A stretch of DNA of 64,000 bases from Gnetum montanum (taxonomy: Eukaryota > Streptophyta > Gnetopsida > Gnetales > Gnetaceae): contig MNCI01004863.1 of NCBI GenBank assembly GCA_015680685.1, positions 163,190-227,189 of the forward strand. The letters run 5' to 3'. The notes beneath the pieces are model-generated. The model was not told the DNA's origin and did not search any database. It saw only the letters and a program-made list of their open reading frames with translations. How positions within the stretch are numbered: position 1 is the stretch's first letter; every line of letters starts with the position of its first letter. Of the stretch, positions 1 to 11,160 are shown in pieces. Made by a program: the position numbers and the translations under genes.

Positions 1-920
1 GTGAAGAAGAGAAGGAACAAGTTCTTTACAAAATATATTGGGTAGGTATGGGATTATTGACTAACATACAACTAACTCAGAGGAAACAGAAAAACTTTGA
101 GTGCCCAAGTATATGAAATTACAATTTTACAAAATTTAGTGTTCATCATGAGAGAAGTGAACACCCTAGATAACACTGACATCCAACACCTCTTGGTAGT
201 AGAAGAATGAGAGAGAAGATCCAACAATCATGAATAGGCTTCATGGTGTGGTACTGTTGCATCATCCTTGGTGAATATAGTCCTACTTCTAGTCCATGAT
301 TCCCACTATAATCATAACAGAATCATGAATTAGTATGCAATGTGTAACACATAACTATTAACTGTCTTGTCTCGTCAGTGGTTACACTTAGCTAGGTTGT
401 GATTATGCTAGATTGGTTCCTTGAGTAGTGTTAGTGGGAAGGCTGATAAATAGGGTAAAATAGATAAGTGGACCATTAAATTTGGAAAAAGTTTAATTGA
501 AGAAAAACATTTGAAGAGGGTGTAACAATTCACAACAATAAAAAGGAAAGTTCATTGAAAACTTTTGTGAAGATGTGCACAATTGGATGTCATTGATGGG
601 GTAAAAAAAATGAATTTGATTGTAAGAGTGTCTAATGATAAAAAAATTAACTAACCCAACCAAAATATATGCAAGTGGTCTTCCCAAAATAGGCATAGGC
701 CTTTTATGGCCTTACATAACTTCAAACCAAAGAGTTTGTGTGCTTCATGGATAATTAATGGTTATAGAAGGTTAAGTACAAAAACTTGAAACTAAGGATT
801 TTGACACATCAAACTAGGACATTGAACTAGAACATGAAATTGATAGTGAGGTGAGATATGGAAAGCATAGATGGATGAGAAAGAGAGAGAGAGTGGAATG
901 GAATTCCTAATTAAGCTCAC
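1..920. other. Non-coding stretch at left edge, probably inside Tat element A
   Basis: No reading frame here resembles a protein I recognise. The sequence is AT-rich with a short GA-repeat at about 880-893. By position it lies beyond the minisatellite of element A, where the better preserved element B carries introns and exons of an antisense gene, so it may hold intron sequence of that gene on the plus strand. That placement is inference only. Confidence 0.3.
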
Positions 921-1115
921 ATGAAGCCCCTTATGAATTTTTTGGTTAAATTACTTGATAGGATCCATCCTATGGTGCAGGTTCCAGATGAGGGTGCAGG
1001 GCGCGCAGAGGAAAGGGATGAAGGGTTGGTAGAGGATAATGTAGGGGTAGGCGATGCAGAAGGGGGTGATGCAGCAGCAAATGGCGAAGATGATATGGGC
1101 AGAGACAACCCATGA
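921..1115 (+). pseudogene. Acidic C-terminal part of antisense extra gene of Tat element A
   Basis: An open frame of 64 codons on the strand opposite to gag and protease of element A. It starts basic and hydrophobic (MKPLMNFLVKLL) and becomes strongly acidic and Gly/Ala-rich, ending in GRDNP and a stop. In element B the antisense gene also ends in an acidic, Asn/Gly/Pro-rich tail just next to the minisatellite and in the same orientation relative to gag. Base composition is less AT-rich than its surroundings. I infer that this is the last exon of the same extra gene; the two tails are alike in character and place but too short for firm homology. Function unknown. Confidence 0.4.
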
Positions 1116-1266
1116 TAGCATGTGAATTTTTTTTTGAGATTTTATAATATTTTTACAAACATTGTCTAAAAGATAAAATTTTGAATAAAGAGGTGAATTG
1201 GTTCCATGCTAACTTATGCATTGTGTACATGTTGAATGTCATGCTAAACTTTCACTCTTCTATGCT

Positions 1267-1467
1267 AGTTTTAGGCCATTTCGGGCCATCACTAGGTTTA
1301 GGCCATTTCAGGCTGCTACTAGTTTTAGGTCATTTCGGGCCATAGCGTAACATAGTTTTAGGCCATTTTGGGCCATTGCTAGTTTTAGGCCATTTCAGGC
1401 TACTGCTAGTTTTAGGCTGTTTTGGGCCATATTGTAACATAATTTTTGGCCATTTCAGGTCCATCAC
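1267..1467. repeat. Minisatellite with 87-bp higher-order unit
   Basis: Repeats of a 27-bp unit with core AGTTTTAGGCCATTTCGGGC. The units are arranged 27+27+33 bp, and this 87-bp trimer occurs twice (1267-1353 and 1354-1440), followed by a partial third copy (1441-1467). The third subunit of each trimer carries a 6-bp extension ending GTAACAT. A reverse-complement relative lies at the same relative place in element B (11675-11806). Confidence 0.9.
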
Positions 1468-2013
1468 GCGTTAAAGGGTGATATGCTAAAGATTTGGAAA
1501 ATGGTTAATTAGCAACTAGCGTATATGCGAAACAGAAGGGCGAAATATGTGCAAGGATGTGCAACTGGGAAAGAAGCAGTGGGGTTGCTATGCTATGCAT
1601 AGCTACTTCTTAACCCATCATAGGTTTAGCAAGACATAAGGCCAAGATGCTTTGCCAGGGCCTTTGTCTACATCATTGCCCCCTGCTTGGAAGGGCAACT
1701 CAGCCCACGCACTCTCGTGTTGGGAACCAGCTTGCTGAGCTGATTCCTCTCCTGGATGATCAGTGTGTGCTATGATAGGCACTCCATTCTTAGAGGTTAC
1801 GACCTCTGAGCCTTGTTCCATGTCTACGTTGTGAATTGCTTACATTGCTACCTCGTCACCATGGATCACCACCTCCCTACCTGCGTAAGGCAGATGGATC
1901 TCTTAGTGTATAGGTGAGGAGATAGCCTTGAGTTGTGCTAACCAAGATCTCCCCAAGATCAATTTAAAATCAGGCATTTCCTTGACCACTATGAACATTG
2001 CATTTGTGGGGAA

Positions 2014-2442
2014 CTAGTCCCCTGCCATGAAGTCTATGTGGATCATACCCTTCACCACGACCTGAGCCCCATTGAATGACCTTAGGCATGATGTCGTTGT
2101 GGGTTTGATCTGGTCGACCAAGCTCAACTTATCCACAATAGGAAAGGGGATGACGTTGGTAGTAACCCCATCATCCACGTACACCCTTCGGATCCGGTGT
2201 TGGCCGACCCGAATTATGATGAATACGAGTGTTGTTATCACCTAACCCCTTTCGGGATCTTCCCTAATGGAATCGTCGTAGAAAGTTAGATGAGACGGTT
2301 CTGGCTCTATAAGCATGGAGGGAAGCATGACTGAATGGATTGCTTCCTCTTCCGCTGGCATGTCTTCATTGATCAGAATCACTATCAACATGCAGATTAG
2401 AGCCTCATAGTGTGGGATGTAAGTCATGATTAGGTCGTACAA
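2014..2442 (-). pseudogene. Retropepsin-like aspartic protease, Tat element A
   Basis: Two consecutive open segments in one frame, separated by one TAG, encode a linker and a retropepsin-like core. The flap-side start reads IIIRVGQH, followed by VYVDDGVTTNVIPF, where the active-site triplet position is DDG, then a SFNGAQVVVKG strand and HIDFMAG. In the family the protease matures the Gag-Pol polyprotein inside the virus-like particle. Element B has the same arrangement (VHVDDGATMN at about 10800), so the DDG triplet is a family trait and not a chance mutation. The upstream part (NEDMPAEEEAIHSVML) also matches B. A stop and the loss of downstream pol make it non-functional. Confidence 0.75.
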
Positions 2443-2922
2443 GCTCAGTGTAGAAATTTTCTATTTTAGAGCTTGTTTGACCTGAGAGAGGGCATCCAGA
2501 AGGTCTTGGCCACCCCCCTATTTACCACCTTCCTCATCTTTTATTCATCCCAGGAGATGAATTTCCTGAGGAGGGGCAATTTCGATTCTCAGTTTAGACC
2601 CTTCTTGGCACGACAGTGTGGAATGTGTGGTTGTAGCAACGTTCCTCTTTGGTGATGAGGGCATAGATGCAGGGGGTAAAGACATAGGCTTGGAAGTACT
2701 TGGGGTGGTACTTCCCTTCAACATCTCACCTGTGAAACACACTTCTTGTTTTTTAGGACGAGAAGGTTCTTCATCTTTCTTATGCGGGGTGGGAGTTGTT
2801 GAAGGAGTTGGCCCCCCGATGACGAATGGAGATAATCGTGTTAACTGACAGGGTGACATGGTTTCTCTAATAGGTGGTGTGAGGGTGGATGCCTGGGGAG
2901 GAACCCTCAGGACAAACGATTA

Positions 2923-3330
2923 TTACAAGCTTTGATTAGCTGCTTGTGGTGCTAGTGAGCTATGGCGAGGCACGTAGATCACCAACAGCTGCCAAGGTGG
3001 CCTTGGATCACTGTCAATGTCGATGGTATTAATGACATAATCGACATTGTTGGCATTGAGGGGATCCATGTAGACGTGAAGGGATTGATTTTTAGGATGT
3101 ACTGGGTTGCTTTCATCCAACACCAGTTTTTCCTGATCGATCAACCTTTGGATGTCATCCTGCAACACCAGACAGTAATCCGTGTTGTGACCACACTACT
3201 GGTGATAGTCATAAAACCTATCCAGCCTAAAGCCCTTAGGAACTAGAGGCTCATTAGGAAAGGCCAAAGAGGTATTCCTAAGGAGCTCACAGTAACAATG
3301 ATGTCTCCTAACTTCCTCTTCTGACATCTT
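2923..3330 (-). pseudogene. Zinc-knuckle-like segment and linker of Gag, Tat element A
   Basis: A frame containing CGHNTDYCLVLQDDIQRLID, the usual form of the single CCHC knuckle of Tat-lineage Gag (Cys, Gly-His, Cys, then a Leu-Lys-rich helix). A stop codon stands just before the first conserved Cys. The knuckle binds element RNA during packaging in working relatives. The counterpart in element B lies at about 9715-9850 and shares the DTDFCLALKDDL pattern. Downstream the frame runs into a Pro/Ser-rich spacer before protease. Confidence 0.6.
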
Positions 3331-3365
3331 CTTGTGTTGGATGTGCCCCATTGCCAGTAGCTACT

Positions 3366-5389
3366 TCAGAGATTTTGAAGCCCTAAGAGGAAGTGGGTAT
3401 ACTTTGAGCAAAATTTATGCTTAAAGTTTGGTTTGGGTTGCACATATGTCTCGGGTGTAGGTATGGCAGGTTGCAATGCATGGCCTTGCTTGGGCATGAG
3501 ATTGGTTGTGGGTGCTGCCGATTTCTTGTTGTTTTTGTTACCATTGTTATGAGGCTTAGGCTTGGCTTTGGTCGCCACAACGGCCACTATGGCTATTGGG
3601 GCCTTACCCTTGTCCTTCTTTGCGAAGGTGTTCTTGTAAGCAATGTAGGCTGGGTCTTTGTGCACCTCAGCCACATCCTGTATGCTCTTAGTCTGAGCGA
3701 AGGCTTGACTAAGGGTGCAAGGAGAGAGGTAGTATAGTTTAGACTTAATGAAGTTGTTTACTACACTCTTAAAGATGGCCAGCAAGTGGGCCTCCATGAT
3801 GGGCTCACGGATCTCATTAAAGGTTGCACTCCAACGTTGAATGAACTTTTGGACTGGCTCCAGAGGATCCTACTTCATGCTCATCAACTAATCCAGCGTG
3901 ATTTCTAGCTTCAAGTTGTACTTGAAGCACATCACGAACTGGGTTAGAAGCTCCTCTAGGGTTGAAATACATGAGCATGGTAGCGCATGGTACCAATCCA
4001 AGGCTCTCCTAGGTAGGGACATAGCAAAGACACGAATAATCGTGTGCAGCCATTGTTGTAACAGAAAGGATTTAGACCTAAAGGTAACAAGATGTGCATT
4101 GGGATCTCCCTCCCTGTTGTATTTCATGAAGTGTTGGAGAGACATCCCTGGGGTGACGTCAGTGCGAGGATGGCAGGGTTGATGGGGTCATTCTGGTAAA
4201 AGTCCATGACTTGTACCAAGTCAGACCCAACATCCTTGAGGCATTTTATTTTCTCAATGAGGATCTGGATGAGTTGGAATGCTTAATCTAGACCCTGGAA
4301 CGATGTGGGCAGCTGGGGAACTACTGAGGTAGCTCCATCTGTGGGGTGGTAGGGGTAGTAGCATGACCCATCGGTGGTACAGTTGGGGTGGCCCCCGTGA
4401 AGGGCCCTCCTTGCACTATCCACCACCCGGAAGGCGGTGCTATTGGGAGAGCAACCGCGGGTTGCACCACGGAATGGGTTGCTTGTGTGTGAGGGGGGAA
4501 AAACCATATTCCTGTGCCAGGTTGTATCATCTATGGGGTTTGGTAGACCTGGTGGGGAACATGGTGAGACATCTGCAATGGTAGCATAGCAGGGGGAACA
4601 GAAAATGGGATCCACCACATTGACAAGCCTAGGTCCACCGTTGATGGTGGGACAAACATGAATGTGGGGATGGAAGTAGAAGCTGCGTATGGCTACGAAG
4701 CCAGTATGGTATGCACATGTGGCAGGGTAGCTGTGATTGGCATGTGATGTGCTACAGGGATGGGTTGATGAATGGTTTATAGAGGAATAGTGGCTGTGAA
4801 CGAAATAGGTGAAACTAGTGAAAGAGGGCATTGATACACTGAGGGGTTGACATGGCTACCCATCATAGATGTGACTACGGGCTGCAAAAATGTAGACGTG
4901 ATCATGAAGGGAGTGGCAATAGATAATGGGTTAGTCTAGAAGGATTGGGTAGGAGGGACGGTAATGGGGTTGGTTTGACCTCCCCCATCAAATTGGGAAT
5001 TGAGTTCCTCCTGTCCATCCTGGAAGGTGTCCTCATGGTTAGACGTTGTGTCTTGTTGCTCCCTAAGTCTAACCAACTGGATCAACTGGTCCAGATGCCA
5101 TTGGTTCATTTGTGTCAAAGGGATGGTAGAATCGAGAGTGGGAACAAATTCCTTCCCATTGTAGTAAGCAAACTCAAAGCTACGTTTGTCTTCGAGTTCG
5201 TGCACATCCAAGGGTAGATTTTCCTACACCTTCGCATAGAGGAAGTTATAGCATTCCCTGGTTTTGGATCCTAAGGAATCGATGTGTTTCTAGCATTGGG
5301 TTGAGCGGTTGTCTAGCAATAGTGATGCCTTGAACCGTGATGGGGACCTCGACGTTGAAGGTTTTATCAACGGTGTTTGAGAAAGCCAT
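3366..5389 (-). pseudogene. Gag polyprotein, Tat element A
   Basis: Starts at the ATG at 5389-5387 (MAFSNTVDKTFNVEV), after a leader of about 400 bp from the primer site. The N-terminal third has charged and Gln-rich sequence (MNQWHLDQLIQLVRLREQQ), the middle (about 4830-4280) is a long Pro/Thr/His-rich spacer, and the C-terminal third is the capsid-type Retrotrans_gag region with ALDWYHALP, LLTQFVMCFKYN and AHLLAIFKSVVNNFI, followed by a Lys/Asn-rich basic tail. Several stops and at least two frameshifts are visible. The segment around 4145-3500 aligns by eye with 8890-9560 of element B. Gag forms the virus-like particle in the cytoplasm; this copy cannot. Confidence 0.8.
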
Positions 5390-5774
5390 GGTTATGAAAC
5401 TAGATAGATTTGCAAACGCAAAAAGAAAAGAAATCAGAAAGCAATCAAAAGGGCTTTATGTCTTGCTAGATTCCAAAGGAATCATTGGAGCAACCGATCT
5501 GCACCACACGATGCGTAAACAATCACAAAATGGTGTCACCTTTACGCTAGTGTGCAATAGGGTACAGAATGCGTGCAACACAATCATAAAAACAAGCGAG
5601 TCAACTGGCGATTGAAGGCTTTATTCCTACAGGGTTCCAGAGGAACTGTCAAAGCGATCGATTTGCACCACATGATAAGTAAACAACCACAAATAGGTGT
5701 CAAGTTTACGCTAATGCATATCAGGGTGTAGAAGGCTTATAGGACTACCATGACACATGGAGAGGGCACCAAAG

Positions 5775-5792
5775 GCCCTCCTTCTAGCACCA
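5775..5792 (-). other. Primer-binding site, Tat element A
   Basis: On the minus strand TGGTGCTAGAAGGAGGGC starts a few bases inside the putative LTR end (CGCTACA, then a short spacer). It begins with the required TGG that pairs with the CCA end of a tRNA. I did not assign the tRNA species with confidence. The position between LTR end and gag supports it. Confidence 0.55.
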
Positions 5793-6440
5793 GAAAATTG
5801 TAGCGACCGAAAATGTTGATGGCTAGAAAAACACCAAGAGGTCATCAGTCATTGATAGTCTTAACCCTGAATCCATGGGAGGGCCGTGCTGGATAAGCAG
5901 AAACAGGATGCCTTGAACGGTCTAGTCAATCATATAGGGACTTAGTCAATGTCAATATAACCTTTCGTAAACAGGTAATTTGGAAATGAGACTTGTAGCA
6001 TAAAATGATAACTTTGAATGCAAAAGAGATAGAAAACAATGTAAAAATGCAATGATAAGCAAGAAAAAAAAGTAAATTGCAGTTAGAAAAGTTCACTGCT
6101 TCAAGAATGTGACTTCACTCTATCAAGGTGGATAAAATTGGTTGCACGACGGTGAGCGGTGTAGAGGTCCCAAGAGTAACCAAGACGTTTAGAGTAAGAT
6201 AGCTGTGTACTTGAACGTGGACTTGGAAGCCAACAATGTAGAATGCTGTGAGGATAGTGGGAAAGAGTAGAATGAAATGCCAGATGGAAGTGTTACAATG
6301 TCAAACAATATGTTTAAAATGCTCAAGAGTACAATGCTAACCTTTTGCTTGCTTGCTAGCCAAGGGACTAGCCAACTAACACCCAGGTTGAAAATGCCAA
6401 AAAGATCCAAAAAGAGATCTATGAGCATTGCTCATTGGGG

Positions 6441-6448
6441 TATTTATA
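6441..6448 (-). promoter_or_regulatory. TATA box in LTR of Tat element A
   Basis: TATAAATA on the minus strand within CCTATAAATACCCC. It lies about 650 bp before the LTR end, which fits a U3/R border in a long LTR. It would drive the genomic transcript of element A. Confidence 0.55.
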
Positions 6449-6669
6449 GGAACAAGGGCATGCAAAAGATGTGGTTTGGATGCCACGTTCCTTGGACCTA
6501 TGTTGACTTGTCTATGTTGCATGGACGTGCATGACTGTTGGACATGCATGTCCATTGGATGAGCCTGCCATGCTGTAATTGCAAACCTACCACGTTGTAA
6601 TTGCATTGTCAAAGATTGGAGACGTGTGCAACAGTGCAATTAGGTGAAGTGCATTGATGTGGTGTAACT

Positions 6670-7220
6670 GTCTGCTATGCCATGTTGTGCTTTGTAGCAT
6701 AGCATATGGGCATAGCGTACCAACTTGTTATGCCACACTACGCTATGCTGCGTAGCATAGCGTAGCCATCAGTTTGAAGCAAAAACTTTTGTTGCATCCT
6801 GCTGCATGTGCTAGAAACCTTTGAAGTGCACTGACTTGCCCTTTGCACTACGAATCTTGCAAACTTGCTGATCCTACCCTTTGAGACGCCTTTCGTTATT
6901 TCCACAGAGTTGCTATGTTGTGCTACGCAACCAACATGGCTTTCATTTTTGTTAAGTTTGCTACTTTCTAGTGAAGGAGCCATTGCTAAAGAACTTGGAG
7001 TCAAGAGGAACAGCTTTTTTGAAGGCTAGAGGTGCTAACTTGGTGCAATTAGAAATCACCAAGTAAGCCGAGCCTTCCTATCTTGCTCTTGCTATGCCGT
7101 GCTACGCTGCATAGCATGGCATAGCGTAGCATCTTGTCTTGCAAAAATTTGTGGTTGACTATTTGAACAATTGTCTCCCAAAGCCTGCTATGCTATATAG
7201 CGTGGCATAGCATAGCAAAC
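6670..7220. repeat. Hairpin cluster built from GCTATGC/GCATAGC words in U3
   Basis: Several inverted repeats use the same words. 6738-6749 and 6754-6765 form a perfect 12-bp stem (CTACGCTATGCT) with a 4-nt loop. 7100-7108 and 7123-7131 form a 9-bp stem with a 14-nt loop. 7186-7194 and 7209-7217 form a 9-bp stem, again with a 14-nt loop. The area is richer in GC and CpG than its flanks. The same word appears as a 12-bp palindrome at 1592-1603 in element A. Confidence 0.8.
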
Positions 7221-7959
7221 CCCTTGACTAGAAAACCTACCAAATTTTTTTGCGCATTTTGAGCACTGTCGACAACTCTCTGCATTGTTTCTAAGTAGGC
7301 TGTCAGCTAGACAAATTACCTAGCTATAAAATTTGCCAAACTGTTCAACCTAAACTTGAAACGTCCACTTCTTACTGAAGTGACATGATGCTGCCTGAAT
7401 CGAAAAGTCCTGGTGAAGCAAGGATGCCCTAAAAATTTGGGGTGTTTCACCCCCCAATGTTGTGAAGAGAGGTATAAGATTGTTCATCTTACCCACCTTC
7501 TTCTCCCTTTTCCACATTTAGTGTGGATATTACTAGTAGGCCTAGTGTGGTGGGGGTTTGAAATTATTTCCTTTTTAAGAGTAAAATGTATACCCCCTTT
7601 CACTATAACATGCACTATATTTTACAATTGTAGTGTACAAAAATTTGATAGCCATACCCATTCTATGTTTTAAAAATTCCATTTGTTGGAGTTTATATTC
7701 CCTTAGTTAATTAAAACTCTATTATGCTAACTTCAACACTTTCAACTTGTCATTCAACGAGTTAACTATTTTGTCTTTTAACTTCATCAACACATAATCT
7801 AGCCAATAGGCCATAAGAGTTTATGACCTCAAGGATCCTACTGTGGCTGAGTGTAGGTAATCACTCAAGCTTAGAGGGTGAAGCCTAGAATTTTTGGTAA
7901 TACATGAAGACCATTATGATTTTTTTGTGCCAAAATTCAAGCTAGCTTGTTGGTTCCAA

Positions 7960-9560
7960 GAATGAAAGAAAAAAATGAAAAGGGAGTATGAACTTATCCA
8001 TTGTGGTGTAAAGGAATACATACCTTCCTGATACAATAAAATGCCTTTGACTTAAACCTATGAATACATCCTTTCTTAGTTGGTTGAGATGGATGAAAAA
8101 TATGGAAAGGCTAGCTCGAATGAGAAACAAGAGGAAGAGGATGAATTCAGGGCTGAGTCTGAACATGAGAATCTCATTTGTGGAGGGGGGTGTTGGGAGG
8201 GGAGGGGGTGGGAACACTCTTCCAATAATGGATCTCTAAAGCCATAATTCCTACCTTAACCCCACTTGCTTCTTCCATAGGATAGCCTTAATCCTCACCT
8301 CCCCCTTATTTGACCATGTTTGTGCCAACGACCGTTATAGTAGAGCACCAAACACAATCAGTGCTACATTCAACAACCTTTTGTTTTTCCATTCCTTTCA
8401 TTACACAACCATAATCTATGTAGTCATCATTAATGGTTGTGTCCACCACTAATCCATTTTCCATCCATATGGGGCCAACAATAGGACCTCAAGTGAGCCA
8501 AGGGTTACATACCCCCTTTGTTCCTTTTGTGCCACAAATACCAGCATAAATTTTTTTTTGCTATTCCACCCACCCACAACCATGAAGACTCAACCTCTGA
8601 CCTCAATACCACAATCTATTATGAGGCCATAGGCCTCCTAGCTTGTACCACAACCTTTTGTGCAAATCCCACAACCCATGGGGGCACCCCAAGGCCTAGA
8701 TCAATCCCTCAAGATGATCTAGGACTTAAAAAAATATAGAGGCTCAAGGCTTCCACATCTTAGATCATCAAAATAATGGATTTTTACTAGGACGATCCCA
8801 TTAGTCCTATAGTCCCATAAGTTTCTCTTCCCCTAGGTGTCCCCATAACACAATTTACCAAGTACAATAACAAGGGTGATTCCAACTCACATCTTATAAC
8901 CTTCTACTCTAAGTGCTTGCTATTACAAGTCTATACACACACAATAATGAGAATCTTCCCTATGTCTATTATGAAAAAATCCCTAGACTAGTACCATGCC
9001 TTGCCAAGAGATCCATATCCTCATTGGAAGACCTAATTTTGCAATTCGTTAAGTGTTTCAAGTATAACTTAAAACCTAACACAATAATTAACCAATTAAT
9101 GAAGGTTAAGTAAGGACCCCTCGAGCTAGTACAAAATTTCATCCAATGATGAAACACTTTTCTTAACGAGATTCCAGAATTGATAGCTGAAACTCACCGT
9201 CTAGCTATTTTCAAGGTGATAGTTAACAACTTTATCAAGCCAAAATTATACTATTTAGATCCATAGTCACTTAGTGAGGCATTCTTCCAAACTAAAAATA
9301 TAGAGGATGTTGCAGAAGTTAGACATGACTCCACCTACATGGCATATAAAAATCAACATGAATATAAAGACAAGGAGAGGGGAAAGGAAAATAATGTAGT
9401 AGTGGCCACTATAATGAAGGAGCATAAAACAGCCACCCAGGGACCAAGAATGAATCAACCCAAGGCCCCTACCAACAATAACCAACCTTCAACATCTATG
9501 ACCTCTACATCAATTATCACAAGGTCCAACTTTGAAGGAAAAGACTAGTCAAGGTATACT
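7960..9560 (+). pseudogene. Gag polyprotein, Tat element B
   Basis: Broken frames that match Gag of element A piece by piece. An N-terminal charged region includes NEKQEEEDEFRAESEHE, then comes a Pro/Thr/Gln-rich spacer (8480-8740), a capsid-type region with LEDLILQFVKCFKYNLKP at about 9020-9075 and AIFKVIVNNFIKPKLYYL at about 9207-9260, and a Lys/Asn/Thr-rich basic tail. Stops replace conserved Gln or Trp codons. The start codon cannot be set; the region homologous to the first 130 residues of A begins near 7750-7990. Gag would build the particle shell. Confidence 0.75.
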
Positions 9561-9714
9561 AGATTACCCTTAAAGGCATCAAAACTCTTAGATCAACTAT
9601 TAAAGAGTGGAAGGATATAATATAAGTAAATGATAGAAAATTCTTGTAACAAGCATGAGAGGCTATGTGAGATGGATAGAGATCCCACTCATGCAACCAA
9701 AGATGATCCTCTGA

Positions 9715-9850
9715 TGTGTAGATATTTTAAACTTGATCTTTTCTATCATTATCATTAGCTACTCGATCATGATACTGACTTTTGCCTGGCACTAAAAGAT
9801 GACTTGTAGAAGATGATAGACAACAGTGAGCTGGTACTTAATACCTCCAA
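9715..9850 (+). pseudogene. Degenerate zinc knuckle and helix, Tat element B
   Basis: A frame reading CRYFKLDLFYHYH, a stop, LLDHDTDFCLALKDDL, a stop, then KMIDNSELVL. It corresponds to the knuckle-plus-helix at the end of Gag in Tat elements and to 3160-3240 of element A. The spacing between first Cys and His is disturbed, and two stops interrupt it. Confidence 0.55.
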
Positions 9851-10598
9851 TATAGTTAGGCCTTAGAACTAGTTAATTATGTCTATAAGGACCCATTAAA
9901 TGCCAACAATAGCCTATATACCATAGTGGCATTCAATGTTAATGATGATTGAAAGCTTGTGAAGGAATCGTTCATGATTCGGGTACCTTCTCACAATGAA
10001 ATGGGTCCTTCAACTTTTGCTAGTTTAAAGATCCCCTTTGTTGTAAGGATACCATCACCAATGCCTCTTAAAGAGCCTTTTATAATCAAAGTGCCCCCTC
10101 CCATTTCAACTAAAGCTACCTTTACAATAGAACCATGACCCCCCTGTGATGGCCAATGCAACAACTTCTTCCCAACAAACCAATGATAACAAGAAGTCAC
10201 TGAGCAAACAATGCAAGAAGCCTATGCAAAAGCCTAATAACAAGGACAATAAGCAATCCAAGGTATAGAAGGAAGTGGGCCTACTAAAGTCCACTCCCAT
10301 CTCATCTATTCCCATAACCTCTACTACCCAGTTTTCTTCAACCAATAAACCATGGGAGGAACCCAAGCACCAAAGGAATGGAAAAGAGTCAAAGTCATAA
10401 GAACCAAAACATGAAGTTTGTATTTTGGGATGCATGGAGGAAGTTAAGAACAATAAGAATAAAAAGCCTATGGCCAACAATAAGGACTTCCTCAATGCAA
10501 TGGAACAAGTTAAATAGTCATTGAAATGAAAGAATATAATCCTTAACCTGTATGACCTTGTCATCACCAACACTACACATTGTGAAGCACTATTAAAG

Positions 10599-11160
10599 AT
10601 GTTGACCTCCATTCCCAATAGTGAGGACATCCCTACTAGTGCAGAATCCATCCATGCAGTGATGGTACTATCTTCACCTAGGGAAGAAATGAAGTTAACA
10701 TCACTAGTATTTCTTAACAGTGAGATCAAAACGAATCCTCAAAATAGCAAGGTAACCAAGGATCCTCTTTTGATAATAATAAGGGTAGGACAATATAAAG
10801 TGCATGTAGATGATGGAGCAACAATGAACATAATCTCATATACCATTATTGAGTGTTTAGGCCTAACTAAACACATACAAAACACTTCAACATTAGCTCT
10901 TAAATCCTTCAATGGATCATGAGTTGTTGTTAAGGGATCTATATCTTTGGATTTTGTAGGGGAGAAATTCCCTACAATGGCCAACTTCTTGGTGGTGGAG
11001 GAAACACTACGATTCAACCTTATCATAGCAAGTCATTGGTAGCTCAATTATGAGTTGTGTCTTTTCTCATCCACCAAGAAATTCACTTGCCTTATGAGGG
11101 ATGTGAAATAATCATTCATGGTGATAATGCAGTTTTCCTAGTAGTTAACAATGTTGACAT
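10599..11160 (+). pseudogene. Retropepsin-like protease and downstream linker, Tat element B
   Basis: The frame from 10599 holds a linker (NSEDIPTSAESIHAVM) and the protease core LLIIIRVGQYKVHVDDGATM, then LALKSFNGS, a stop, VVVKGSISLDFVGEKFP and NLIIASHW. After a frameshift comes the family linker THQEIHLPYEGCEIII and GDNAVFLVV (about 11070-11140), which normally continues straight towards RT. Instead the next RT-side sequence lies 8.7 kb downstream. The active-site triplet is DDG as in element A. Confidence 0.75.

Larger units (their letters stand above)
1..7449 (-). mobile_element. Tat-lineage Ty3/gypsy element A (5' LTR, gag, protease; truncated by window edge)
   Basis: Read on the minus strand the order is 5' LTR (7449-5799), primer site, gag (from 5389), zinc-knuckle, aspartic protease (about 2442-2014), minisatellite (1467-1267) and an opposite-strand ORF (921-1115). 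No RT lies before the window edge. Gag and protease are clearly related to those of element B (7450-25640), whose RT, second RNase H and integrase place the family in the Tat lineage. Frames carry stops and frameshifts, so the copy is dead. Its 5' end lies directly against the leader of element B, head to head. Confidence 0.8.
5799..7449 (-). repeat. 5' LTR of Tat element A (about 1.65 kb)
   Basis: Bounded on the minus strand by TGAAACACCCC at 7449 and CGCTACA at 5799, a TG...CA pair with the TG-AACACCCC start typical of plant gypsy LTRs. It contains a TATA box (6441-6448) and a GC-rich cluster of hairpins in the putative U3 (about 6670-7220). The primer site follows directly. No second LTR copy is in the window, so the ends rest on these signals and not on alignment. 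Confidence 0.6.

Noticed and set aside
2545-2859. 104-codon minus-strand frame with Pro/Thr-rich sequence
   Set aside because: It lies in the spacer between zinc knuckle and protease of element A and belongs to that decayed polyprotein, not to a separate gene.
7450-7454. CCCCC at the outer end of element A's LTR as a target duplication
   Set aside because: The other end of element A is outside the window, so a duplication cannot be shown.
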